A stretch of 44,055 bases of DNA from Puniceicoccales bacterium (GTDB taxonomy: Bacteria > Verrucomicrobiota > Verrucomicrobiia > Opitutales > UBA953), in NCBI GenBank assembly GCA_031273045.1, contig JAISSQ010000244.1, positions 1-44,055 of the forward strand, in the 5' to 3' direction. This document shows positions 8,947-19,600 of the stretch, piece after piece. The translations under genes and the position numbers were made by a program. The notes beneath the pieces are model-generated. The model was not told the DNA's origin and made no database searches. It saw nothing but the letters and a program-made list of their open reading frames with translations. Each line of letters opens with the position of its first letter. Within the stretch, counting starts at the first letter, position 1.

Positions 8947-9577
8947 TTCCAACGACGATTTCGCCGACATCGAGAGCGCGCTGCGCCGCCTGTCCCCGCG
9001 CGCGCCGAGCGAACGCCTGAACCGCGCCGTCGCCGCCGAAATCGGCACCGGCAACGCCGCCGCGAACATCATCCGCGTCGCGCGCGACTTCTTCCTCAAC
9101 CACCGCGCGCCCGCCGCCGCCGCCGCATGCCTCGCGCTCGCCGCCGGACTGCTCGCCGCCACCGCCGGCGTCGTGCTCCAGACGGGCGACGCGAACCGCA
9201 CTGCCACCGGCGGCACGCAAGCGACGCCGCCGGTGTCGCCGGCGCCGCCGGCAACGCTCGTCGCGACGAACACGACGGGCGCGGCGAATGCGGCGACACC
9301 GCCGGCGGCGGCGTCGGTTCCGAACGCCGGTGCCGCCGGTGCCGCCGGTGCCGGCGCGAACGCGCAGAGCCGGCGTGTCGTGCGCAGCGTGGAGCCACTC
9401 GAACTGCGGCGCGCGCCGGACGGACGTTTCTTCCGCCCGTGGCGCGTTCAGTATCAGACCCGTCCCGCGCCCGCCGCCGGTGCCACCGGTGGCGCGCGTC
9501 CCGCCGTCCGCTTCGGTCAGCCCGCCGCGCAAAACGGCGAGGAGGAAATCCACTTCGTCAAACTGGACCTGATTTAA
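8924..9577 (+). CDS. Putative membrane partner of the ECF sigma factor (anti-sigma-like), unknown family
   Basis: Overlaps sigma gene by 23 bp; short N-terminal cytoplasmic-like domain (ADIESALRRLSPRAPSERLNRAVAAEIG), one TM (AAAAACLALAAGLLAATAGVVL), long A/T/G/P-rich extracytoplasmic linker. Confidence 0.65.
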   Translation: MTAKDAYNSNDDFADIESALRRLSPRAPSERLNRAVAAEIGTGNAAANIIRVARDFFLNHRAPAAAAACLALAAGLLAATAGVVLQTGDANRTATGGTQATPPVSPAPPATLVATNTTGAANAATPPAAASVPNAGAAGAAGAGANAQSRRVVRSVEPLELRRAPDGRFFRPWRVQYQTRPAPAAGATGGARPAVRFGQPAAQNGEEEIHFVKLDLI

Positions 9578-9607
9578 CCGCCGGTGGCACCGCCGCCGGT
9601 GGTGGCG

Positions 9608-10408
9608 TCAGAACGCCACGCCCGGAACGGAGAAGCGCAGGCCGGCGCCGTCGTGGAAGGTGGCGTATTCGGTGACGACCGCGCCTTCGGGGCCGCCCAT
9701 CATGAAGTGCCAACTCTCCGGCGCGGCGAGTTTGCGCACGGTGCCGTCGGCGGTGAATTTTTCGACGTGCACGCTTTTCAGGTGCGGCGTCTGCACCTTG
9801 GAGAGCAGCGCCTTCACTTCGGGGAATTTGTCGAGGTTCGGCTCGCCGATTTCGCTGAACGTATAGACGGTGCCGCGGCGCACGCGCCAACTCTCGATTT
9901 TGCACGGCAGCGTCGAGCCGTCGGCGTCCTTCGTCGGCAGGTGCTTGTGCTCGGCGATGCTCTGTCCGGGCAGGAGGAAAATTTCGTGTCCGAAGTAGCC
10001 CTCTTTCTTCTCGTTGACCCAGATGACGCCGCCCATTCCGAAGCGCGCGAAGTCGCCCTTGGCGAAGTCCACCGCCCAGAAGAAGTCCTTCCCCAAGCCG
10101 AACTTTTCGGGCTGCGTGAGCACGGCGTAAACCGGCTCGTGGTGCCGGCGCATGAGGTCGAAGTAGGCCTGCTTCGCCTTGGCGGGGTCGAACTTGCCGT
10201 TCGTGTAGAAGTCGGCGTTGCGGACGGGCGTGATGGGTTTGTCGCTCTCACCGGCGGCGGCGCAACAGGTGTCACCACCGGCGGTGCCGGACTTGTGGCA
10301 GCAGCCGGCGAGGGCGAGCGAGCCGGCGGCTGCGGCGAGCGCAAAGAGCGCGGTTAACGGGGCGCGGGATTTCGCTTTTTGGGCGTGGGAGGAAGGCGAG
10401 TGGTTCAT
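9608..10408 (-). CDS. Lipoprotein with cupin fold (D-lyxose-isomerase-like)
   Basis: Lipobox LALAGC; GHEIFLLPGQSIAEHKHLPT..., WRVRRGTVYTFSEIGEPN, VTEYATFHDGAGLRFSVPGVAF. Confidence 0.65.
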   Translation of the reverse strand: MNHSPSSHAQKAKSRAPLTALFALAAAAGSLALAGCCHKSGTAGGDTCCAAAGESDKPITPVRNADFYTNGKFDPAKAKQAYFDLMRRHHEPVYAVLTQPEKFGLGKDFFWAVDFAKGDFARFGMGGVIWVNEKKEGYFGHEIFLLPGQSIAEHKHLPTKDADGSTLPCKIESWRVRRGTVYTFSEIGEPNLDKFPEVKALLSKVQTPHLKSVHVEKFTADGTVRKLAAPESWHFMMGGPEGAVVTEYATFHDGAGLRFSVPGVAF

Positions 10409-11265
10409 CGGCGCGGGAGGGAATGGCTCGCGGCGGCGGCGTCAAGGAGTTCGCCGAGGGCGCCGGTGTTTTCGAGGACGAGGTCGGGCGCGCCACCGGT
10501 GCCGGCGGCGGCAGCGGCGTCGGCGCGGGTCGCCTCGCCGGAGAGGACGAGGACGCCGAGGCAGCCGGCGCGTTTCGCCATCGCGATGTCGGTGTAGATG
10601 CGGTCGCCGACCATCGCGACTTCGCCGGCGCGCAGCCCGTGGCGCGCGAGGATTCCGGCGAGCATCGAGGGGTCGGGCTTGCCGAAGACGCGGTCGGGCG
10701 CGCGACCGGTGGCGGCGGTGATTGCGGCGCAGATTGAGCCGCAGTCCACGAGCACCGTCGGCGCGTCGGTCGGGCAGACGAAATCGGGGTTCGTCGCGAA
10801 GTAGGGCAGTCCCTGTTTGACCCACCACGCGGCGCGGCACAGGCGGCCGTAGGTGAGCGAGAGGTCGAAGCCGGCGATGACGGCGTCGGGGCGGTCGGCG
10901 GGGTCGTCGGCGGTCTCGGCGAACCCGCTGCCGGTGAACTCGGCGCGCATTCCGGCGGTGCCGAGCAGGAAGAGGCGGCGCAGTTCGGGGCGTTCGGCGC
11001 GGAGGAAATCGCGCAGCGCGAGCGCGGAGGTGTAGAGACGGTCGGGCGTCGCCGGCAGTCCCAGCGCGGCGAGTTTCGCGAGGTATTCGGCGGCGGACTT
11101 CGACGGGTTGTTCGTGAGGAACGTGAAGCCGATTCCGAGCGCGTCGAGCCGCGCGAGGAACGGCCGCGTCCACGGGAAGAGCGTGCCGCCGTTATAGACG
11201 GTGCCGTCGAGGTCGAGCACGACGTGGCGAATGCCGGCGAGCGATGCGAGGGTGTCGGTGTTCAT
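10405..11265 (-). CDS. HAD-IIA family phosphatase (NagD/PGP-like)
   Basis: HVVLDLDGTVYNGGTLFPWT, FLTNNPSKSAAEY, GKPDPSMLAGILARHG, MVGDRIYTDIAMAKRAGC; ATG overlaps preceding TGA. Confidence 0.9.
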   Translation of the reverse strand: MNTDTLASLAGIRHVVLDLDGTVYNGGTLFPWTRPFLARLDALGIGFTFLTNNPSKSAAEYLAKLAALGLPATPDRLYTSALALRDFLRAERPELRRLFLLGTAGMRAEFTGSGFAETADDPADRPDAVIAGFDLSLTYGRLCRAAWWVKQGLPYFATNPDFVCPTDAPTVLVDCGSICAAITAATGRAPDRVFGKPDPSMLAGILARHGLRAGEVAMVGDRIYTDIAMAKRAGCLGVLVLSGEATRADAAAAAGTGGAPDLVLENTGALGELLDAAAASHSLPRR

Positions 11266-12773
11266 GCGGTTTGGGGATTGGCGGCACCACCGGCGGCGTC
11301 CTCCTCCTCCGCGTATCCGGTGGCTTTGGCGTTCCACATGAGGAGGAAGACGGCGCCGCCGGCGAGGGTCATCGCGAGCATGGCGGCGTAGGTGAAGTTC
11401 CAGCCGTAGTGCTGCGCGACGTAGCCGAAGCCGATTCCCGAAAGCGCGGTGCTCGCGTAGCCGAAGATGCCCGTCAGCCCGTTGGCGGTGGCGGCGGCCT
11501 TCTTCGTCGCCTGATTCGCGGCGGCGATGCCGACGAGCGCCTGCGGTCCGTAGATGAAGAACCCGACCGCGCACAACGGCGCGAGCAACGCCCAGAACGG
11601 CGCGCCGGCGGGGATTTGCCAGAACACGAACGCGAAGACGGCGGCGCCCGCCATGCACACGACGCACGCGCGGTGGGCGCGGCCTTTGAAAAAGCGGTCG
11701 GTCGCCCAGCCGGCAACGAGCATGCCGACGACGCCGGCGACCTCGAAGAGCGCGACGAGCCAGCCGGCGTTCGCCATGTCCACGTGCTTGGACTGGCGCA
11801 GGAGCGTCGGTCCCCAGTCGAGCACCGAGAAGCGCGTCACATAGACGAAGAAGTTTCCCGCGCCGAGTAGCCAGATGAGCGGGTTGCAAAACACCTTCTC
11901 GCGCAGCAACGCGCGGTGGCGGGCGGCGTCGTCATCACCAGTGCCACCGGCGGCGTCCTTCGCGGCGGCGCGCAGTTTCACGGTGGTTCCGGGCAGTTCG
12001 GGGAGGCCGACGGACGCGGGCGTGTCGCGCAGCAAAAACAGCAGCGCGATTGCGCCGCAGAACGCGATGGACGCCGGCAGCCAGAAGCACCACCGCCACG
12101 CGCCGGCGTGCGTCACGGGGTCGCCGAGGTTGCCCATGATGTAGCCGCACAGGATGACGACGAGACCGGCGCCGATGGAGTGCGAGGTGTTCCAGACGGA
12201 CATCTTGGTCGCGAGTTCGCGCGGCGGGACCCAGTGCGTGAGCAGCCGCGCGCACGGCGGGAAGCCGCTGCCTTGCAGGAAGCCGTTCACGAGCCACGTG
12301 ACGCCCATGAAGCCGATGAGCGTCGCGCCGACGCGCGCGCCGGCAACGGACGCGGCATCGCCGCCGGCGGTGACGGCACCGGTGGCACCGGCGGCGGTGG
12401 TGCCGGCGAGCCAAGCGGCGATTTCCGGCGCGAAGCCGAACACGGCGTTGGAGAGCGCGCACAGTGCCAGTCCCGCGCTCATGTGGACGCGCGCGTTGAA
12501 GCGGTCGGCGAGGAAGCCGTTCGCGAAGCGCGACAGCCCGTAAACGAGCCCGTTGGCGGTGAGGAACGCACCGAGGGCGGTCTTCTTGATGCCGAGGTCC
12601 GCCTCAATCCCCGGCATCGCCATGCTGAAATTTTTGCGGACGAAGTAGAACAGCGCGTAGCCGAGCATCGTCGCCAGAATCGTCCGCAACTGCCACCGGC
12701 GGAACCGCGCGCCGGCGGTGTCGCCTTCGGTGGCGCGCGGGGAGTCGTTCGTGGCGTGGGCGGGAGGAGGCAT
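11262..12773 (-). CDS. MFS transporter of the organophosphate:Pi antiporter (OPA; GlpT/UhpC) type
   Basis: LGYALFYFVRKNFSMAMPGIEADLGIKKTALGAFLTANGLVYGLSRFANGFLADRFNAR; GSGFPPCARLLTHWVPPRELATKMSVWNTSHSIG. Confidence 0.88.
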   Translation of the reverse strand: MPPPAHATNDSPRATEGDTAGARFRRWQLRTILATMLGYALFYFVRKNFSMAMPGIEADLGIKKTALGAFLTANGLVYGLSRFANGFLADRFNARVHMSAGLALCALSNAVFGFAPEIAAWLAGTTAAGATGAVTAGGDAASVAGARVGATLIGFMGVTWLVNGFLQGSGFPPCARLLTHWVPPRELATKMSVWNTSHSIGAGLVVILCGYIMGNLGDPVTHAGAWRWCFWLPASIAFCGAIALLFLLRDTPASVGLPELPGTTVKLRAAAKDAAGGTGDDDAARHRALLREKVFCNPLIWLLGAGNFFVYVTRFSVLDWGPTLLRQSKHVDMANAGWLVALFEVAGVVGMLVAGWATDRFFKGRAHRACVVCMAGAAVFAFVFWQIPAGAPFWALLAPLCAVGFFIYGPQALVGIAAANQATKKAAATANGLTGIFGYASTALSGIGFGYVAQHYGWNFTYAAMLAMTLAGGAVFLLMWNAKATGYAEEEDAAGGAANPQTA

Positions 12774-12783
12774 TCGCGGGCGG

Positions 12784-13640
12784 TCAGAACCGGATGCGGA
12801 AGGAGGCGTTGAAGCGGTGGATTGTGAGGGAGCCGAAGTCGGTCTCGTAGGTGTAGCCGATGTTGAGGGACTTGTTGCCGCCGAAGGTGAGTTCGACGCG
12901 CGGACCGGCTTGGAGGGTGTGCTCGGGCAGGGCGGGCGCGGTGATGCGGAAGGAGTTGCCGGAGGTGTCGTTCGCGAAGCGCGCGGTGATGGAGGCGTCG
13001 GTGTCGAGCATTTCGACGGTGTAGGCGACCTCGCAACCGAGGCGCAGGACGGCGCCGCTCCACGGGTTGATGAGCCAATTCAGACCGCTGCCGATGCGGA
13101 TTTGGAGCGAGTCCTGCGTGATTTCGTCGAGGTGCATGGCGGCGGCGGAACCCTTCTCGGAGAAGTTGCTGACGGTTGCGGAGACGTAGTCGAAGCCGGC
13201 GAAGGGCGTGAAACTGATGAATTTCGGGAGTGGGATGACGCTGCCGACGTAGAGGCCGGCACCGATGTCGGTGCCTTCGGGCTTCGCCGTCTTGCCGCCG
13301 AAGACGTCGTGTCCGCGCGTCTCGTAGGAGGAGTATCCGCCGTGGAACTGGGCGTCGAAGAAGAGCCAGTTGCTGGCGCGCAGGGAGGCGTAGAGCGTTC
13401 CGCGAATGTTTTCGCTGGTCGCCTTGTCGCCGTTGGAACCGCTGTGGAAGCGGGCGCGGGCGTTGTTGTAGCCGACGTTCGCGCCGAGGGTGAAGTGGGT
13501 GCCAAGGTCGGAGTCGAAGCCGACGAGCGCGCCGTAGGAGTCGATGTCGAACGCGGGGTCGTTCGCGCCCGGATTTTCGTATTTGGCGTAGGCACCGGTG
13601 CCGACGATGTAGGGTGCCCAGTTGATGGTGGTGTTCTGGA
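12784..13640 (-). other. Autotransporter beta-domain portion of the giant protein
   Basis: WAPYIVGTGAYAKYENPG...DIDSYGALVGFDSDLGTHFTLGANVGYN...FRIRF, alternating amphipathic strands with C-terminal Phe. Confidence 0.85.
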
Positions 13641-16600
13641 CGCCGCGTTCGTAGCGCAGGGCTTCGAGGTGCTCGCGCAGCGAGGAAGCCGCGTCGTGCG
13701 CGGCGGAGATGCTCATCGTCGGCAGTGCGGCATGCATGCTGGGGACGGTGGACTTGAACGCCTCGCCGGCGGTGCTGGCGTCGCTGCCGAGCAATTGGTA
13801 GATGGTCTCGCGGGCGGCGGCGGCACCCGGATTGGAGGACTTCAGGACGGTGTTGAGGTAGCGGGTGAAGTCGGAGAGCGAGTCGGGCAGGTCGAAGCCG
13901 GGGACGTCGCTCAGGTCGTCGGCGAAGATGACGGCGACGCCGTTGCCGGTCTTGTAGAAGAAGAACTTGCCGATGATTCCGAGGGCTTCGAGTTCGTTGT
14001 AGTTGCCGATGGTGTAGTTGCCGGCGATGGAGGGTTTGCCGTCAGCGGTGTTGTCATCAATGAAGAGTTCGAAGGTGGTGCCGGTGGCGGGCAGGTTGGT
14101 GTCGGCGGAGCCGAGTTCGGAGAAGTCGAGCGAGATGGTGGCGCCGGGCTCGAAGGTGACTGTGCCCGTGTAGTGGACGGCGTCGGAGATGTAGCCGCTG
14201 TCCGAGTAGTGCGTGGGGGTGGAGTAGGTGACCTTGAAGCCGACGTCGCCGGCGGTGGTGATGTCGCCGTTGACGGTGATTTTCCCGACGGGCGTTGTGT
14301 TGGAGAAGACGCTGGCACCGGCGGCGACGACGAGGTTGCCCGCGACGGTTCCCTGACCGGAGAGCAGGGAGTTGCGCGCGAGCGAGATGGTCTTTACGCG
14401 GATGAGCGTGTCCGCCTCGGCACCCAGCGAGAGGGACGCCCACGACTGGACTTCGAGCACGTTGAGCGAGGAGGAGGAGCCGCCGGCGACGAATTCGTAG
14501 GCGGCGTAGGCGCCGGCGAGCACGGTCTCGTTCGGGGCGAGCGAGATGATGCCGGTGCCGCGAATGCTGTCGCCGATTTGGAACGCGGGCGTGGTCACGC
14601 CGGCCTGAACGGGGACGGCGCCGTGGCGCAGTTCGAGCACGCCGGAGCCGGTGGCTTCGAGGTAGGCGTAGCCGTTGGTGTCGTAGGTGGCGGGGTCGCG
14701 CAGCGGCAGCGGCAGGTTCGCGGTGTCAATGATGAGGCGGCCTTCCTCGACGATGGTGCCGCCGGTGTGCTCCGAGACGCTGTCGAAGACGATTTCGCCC
14801 GGACCGCGTTTGACGATGTTGCCCTGTCCTTTGACGGTGACCTTGGAACCGGTGGTGACGCCGGTGCCGTCGCGGTTGAAGATGAGTTCGGCGTTGCGGA
14901 AGAGGAAGACCTCGACGGGGTTGATTTCGACGGCGTTGATGGCGCCGGAGTGGCCGCCGGAGCCGATTTGCAGTTTGGCGACATTGGCGGCGCTGGTGTC
15001 GCCGGTGTTGTTGCCGACGTAGATGTGGCCGGCGATGGCGTTGCTCTCGGTGAGCGTGACGAGGCCGCGCTCGACGGTGAGGAACGCGCCGGAGTCGGCG
15101 GTGATTTTCGACGAGACGACGGTGCCCAGCGCGTCGCCCGCCACGTAGGGTTTGCTGAAGCGGAAGTGGCCGCCGTTGTTGATTTGGATTTGCGCGCCGC
15201 CGGCGATGGTGCCCTTCGCGTCGCTGCCGTTGCCGAGTTGGAGAATGCCGGAGTTGACGACGATTGTGCCGTTGATGGAGATGTCGCCGGTGATGATGGC
15301 GAGCGAGGAGGGCGAGGTGCCGTTGACGGTGATGCTGGCGCCGACGCCGGAGACGTTCGCGCCGAGGTCGAGGTAGTGGTCGCGCGGTTCGGTGCCGGCG
15401 GGGGCGTCGCCCGGAACGAGGCGCAGTTCGCTGTTGGTGACGACGATGTTCGAGGCGGAGTAGGTCTTGGTGCGGGTCATCTCGGAGCCGTCCCAGATTT
15501 GGAACACGCCGTTCGAGATGTTGGTGATGCCGGTGGAGAGGTTGTCGCCGGTGAAGATGAGGCGACCCGGGTCGAGTTTCTGCAGTTCGCCGTCGCCGCT
15601 GATTTTGTTGGCGATGGTGTAGGTGCTGTCCCCGCAGTCGAAGATGAGCGCGCGGTTGTGCTCGCCGCCGTTGTCGTCGTCGCTGCCGAAGCGGATTTCG
15701 GCGTCGCCGAGAACGTTTCCGCCGTTGAGCACGTTCTGTCCGTCGCCGATGCGGATGGAGCCGTTGAGGATTTGGACGGTGCCGTGGATTTCGGGGTTCT
15801 CGGTGGTGAAGACGAGGGCGTTGGTGTTGTCCTTCGCGATGGTGCCGTAGGAGAGAATCTTGTAGTCGAAGATTTGTTTTTCGACGCGGTCGCCGTTGAA
15901 GAGCAGGGTGCCGTTTTGCTCAATCACGACGTCGTAGCCGCCGTTGGGCAGGGCGCCGACGGCGTATTGGGTGAAGGTGGTCGGGTTCGCGAAGGCGTCG
16001 AAAACGCCCGGATTGACGGCGTTCTCGTAGGTGCCGGCGACGATGACCGGCTTGGGCGCGTCGGTGCCGGTGTCAATCGAGTAGATGCTTCCGTCCGCCG
16101 CGTTGACTTGGACGCCGGTGACGCCGCGGTAGTTGCCGCCGCCGTCGGCATAGACGCCGAACGCCTTGACGCGTCCGATTGAACCTTCGGCGAGACCGGA
16201 GCCGACTTGGAGGGTGCCGTTGCGGATGATGGTGCCGCCGGTGTAGGCGTTGCGCTCGGAGCCGAGTTTGAGCGCGATGTTCGCGGTGGAGTCGTCAATG
16301 ACGAGGGAGATCTTCGCGCCCGCCGCACCGTCGGTGATGTAGCCGTAAAAGACGCCGGCGGCGGTGGCACCGGTGGTCGAGACGCCGTCCTTGCCGACGA
16401 CGAGTTGGATGGCGCCCGGAACGTCGCTGCTCACGACGGGGGTGTTCGGTCCGGCGGCGGTGCCGGAAGCGCCGCCCGCGAGCGAGCCGATGCGCACGGC
16501 GCCGCCGAGGGTTCCGGCGGCTTTGTAGCGGTCGAACACGGTTTCGCCGACGGTGCCGTTGCGGTCGAGGTCAATCTTGAGGGTCGTCCTGTCGGCGAGG

Positions 16601-19600
16601 GAGAAGTTGGCGGAGCCGAAGTTGGCGATGATGACGCCGCCGATTGTGGCGGTCTTATAGTTCGTCACCGTCTCTCCGTTTTCATCGGTATAAACGGACA
16701 TCACCACCGGCAGTCCGTTGTTCTCGGAGTGGGCGTTCTTGTTCTTCTTCGCGCGGAGGAGTTTCTCGAACGCGCTGTCCCAAACGGGACCGAGCCAGAC
16801 CTTGCCGTCCTCGGAGACGGCGCTGGCGGAGCGGACGATGACTTCGTCGTCCATCTTCGCGATTTGGGTCGCCGCGCCGTATTGCGTCGGGTCGAGCGCG
16901 GCGGCGGAGCCGAGGGCGGGCAGGCGGGCGATTTGGTCACCGGTGGCGCCGATGGCGACGCTGCCGGAGTCAACGCGGATGGTTCCCTCGAAGCGGCTCA
17001 CGTCGTCGCTCTCGTCGCCGGTGGCGTAGTTGCCTTCCTGCGTGAGGCGGGTGTTGGCGGCGAGGAAGAGCGTGTCGGTGTATCCGAGCGAGGGGTCGTT
17101 GTGGGTGGTGCCGTCCTTGATGAGGGTTCCGCGGTCGCCGCTGCCGGTGCTGTAGAGCAGACCGGTGATGCGCATGTCGCCGCCGGAGGTGTCGAAGGTG
17201 CCGGTGCCGCCGGAGAAAAAGTTGAAATCGTAGTCGAGGTAGCGCGGTGTGCCGGAGATGAGGGTGCCGCCGTAGAAGTCCACGCGGCCGGCGCGGACGT
17301 TGACGTCGGAGGAGGTGTCGCGCCGGCGGTTGAGGCCGAGGGCGAGGTCGGTTCCGAGGTAGATTGTGCCGTCGTAGATGATTGTGCCGCCGGCGTATTC
17401 GTTGTCGGCGAGCAGGTTGAGGACACCGGTGCCGCTCTTGACGAGGTAGCCGGTGGAGCCGCTCATGGGGCCGCTGTCGGCGGTGATGGTGTAGTCGCGC
17501 CCGATGCTGTTGTCGAAGCGCGCCTCGCCGAGGGTGACGCCTTCGGGGACGATTGTGACGAGGCGGCGCAGCGGGTCGCTGACTTGGTCGTCAAAGATGG
17601 CGGTGTCTCCGGGCGCGTAGGAGGTCTTTCCGACGCGCGAGATGGTGCCGTCGGGGTTCACGACCTCTTGGAAGAAGTTGGCACCGGTGGAGGCGGGGTC
17701 GCCCCACTGCTGGTTGGGGTCGCCGACCCAGTAGAGTTCGTTGCCGTAGGCGGTGGCATAGACGTCCATGTAAATCATCTTCCCGGCGGCGTCGTCGCGG
17801 AAGAGGATGGTGTAGCGCGGGTCGGTGAACTTGGACTGGTCCCAGCGGAACTCGACGAAGGAGTTGAGGATGGCGAGGCGTTCGGCGGCGTCGGCGGCGT
17901 CGGCGAATCCGTCCACATAGAGGGTGTTGTATTTGATGACTGGGTAGGAGACGGGAGTGTCGCCGGTGCCTTTTGCGAGGCGGTATCCGGCGCGCTCGTC
18001 GTCGCTGGATGGCATTACGGGGGAGATGATGAGTTCGCCGCCGATGGAGAGGTTTGTGACGACGAGGAGGTCGTTGGTCTGCGGGATGCGGGCGATGAGG
18101 GTTTCGCGGAGGGCGATTTCATCAGAGGTGAGCGTCGCGGGGTCGCGGGCGAGGAACTGCCGCTCGTCATAGGTGAGCGTGGAGGAGTTGAGGTTGGGGT
18201 CAACGGTCGAGGCGAAGGTGAACAGGATGGTCGAGGACGGGACGCCGACTTCGGTGCCGGCGGCGTTCTTGACGGAGGCGACGGTGGAGAGGGTGCCGTC
18301 AATGGTGAGCGTGGCGGCGCGGTCCACGACGATAATTTGGTTTCCGACGGGTTCGCCGGTGTAGGAGTCAATGATTGGCTCGGTGCCTTGGGAGCCGCCG
18401 ATATACAGGACGCCGCCCTGCAACTGGAAGTCGCCGATGAGGTCGGGCAGGGCGTCGTAAACGCCGGTGGTGAGGGTTCTGCCGGCGACGAGCGTGGAGC
18501 GGTTCAGGTAGTCCTCGCCGGAGATGGTGAAGTATTTCGGCGAGGCGGTGCCGCCGGCGTTGGAGCGCAGCAGGGAGACGTCGAGCACGGGGCGGTTCAC
18601 CTCGGAGACGGGCGCGTTCAGCCCCGGGTCAACGAAGATGTATTCGGACAGGAGCGAGGTGACGCGGCCGCCGAGGCGCAGGGTGCCTTCCTTGACGAGG
18701 GTGTTGCCGGTGTGCACGTCGCGTCCGCTCAACGTGAGGGTGCCGCCGCCGGTCTTGGCGAGGGTGAACTGGGAGAGCGATTTGCTGGCGGAGTAGGGGT
18801 CTCCGATGGAACCGGAGAAGGAGCGGTCGGCATTGCGGACGATGTTGAAGGTGAGGACGGAGTAGTTCTGCGGGTCTTCGACGAGCGGGCCGCCGTTGAC
18901 GATGCGGTTGAGGACGGCGGTGGTGGGGTCGGTGTCGAGCACCTCGAAGTTGCTCAACGTCTGGTTGATGCCGGTGGATGTGCCGAGGGAGAGGATGCCG
19001 TAGGGTTTGCGACCGGTTTCGGGGTCAACCGCGCTGGCACCAAAGACGATTTTGGAGGCGGAGTGGATGGCGTCGGTGATGGCGAGGCGCAACGTTCCTT
19101 CAACGAGCAGGGTGTCGCCGGTGTAAGTGTTCTTGGCGCCGAGAATCCATTCGCCGGTGCCGGTCTTTTTGAGCGTGGTGCGCTTGCGTCCGGTGGAGTC
19201 CGGCGGGTTCGGGAGGATGAAGCCGAGGATGTTCGAGTTGGTGTAACTCGTGGTTTTGCGGTCGCCGGTGAGTTCGAGGGTGACGGTCTGGACCGCCGAA
19301 CTCAGGTCAATCTGGATGATGAAGTTTTGTCCGGCGGGAGAGGTGAACTGCAGACCGCCGCCGGAGGTGACGGGGCGTCCGGGGTTCGAGTAGGAACTTT
19401 CGATAATCGCGCCGCCGTCGCCGATGGTGAAAAGGCGTTGGAAGACGGAATTGTTGACCGTCACCGTCCCGGACGGTTCGTAGGTGCTTTTGAGGCGGGC
19501 ACCGCCGGAGATGTAGAGTTTGCTGGCTTGACCGTCATTGCCCGGGGTCGGGTCGCCCAGAACGCCGGAGGTGGCTGTATAGGTGAGCGGCGCGGTGAGG

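Noticed and set aside
10405-11889. 494-aa version of the HAD phosphatase ORF
   Set aside because: Upstream 208 residues are out-of-frame translation of the OPA permease; the HAD protein starts at MNTDTL (11265)
12718-16182. 1154-aa ORF on + strand antisense to the autotransporter
   Set aside because: Very biased V/G/D/A/E composition, no recognisable domain, exact antisense of a convincing gene; explained by GC-rich codon bias
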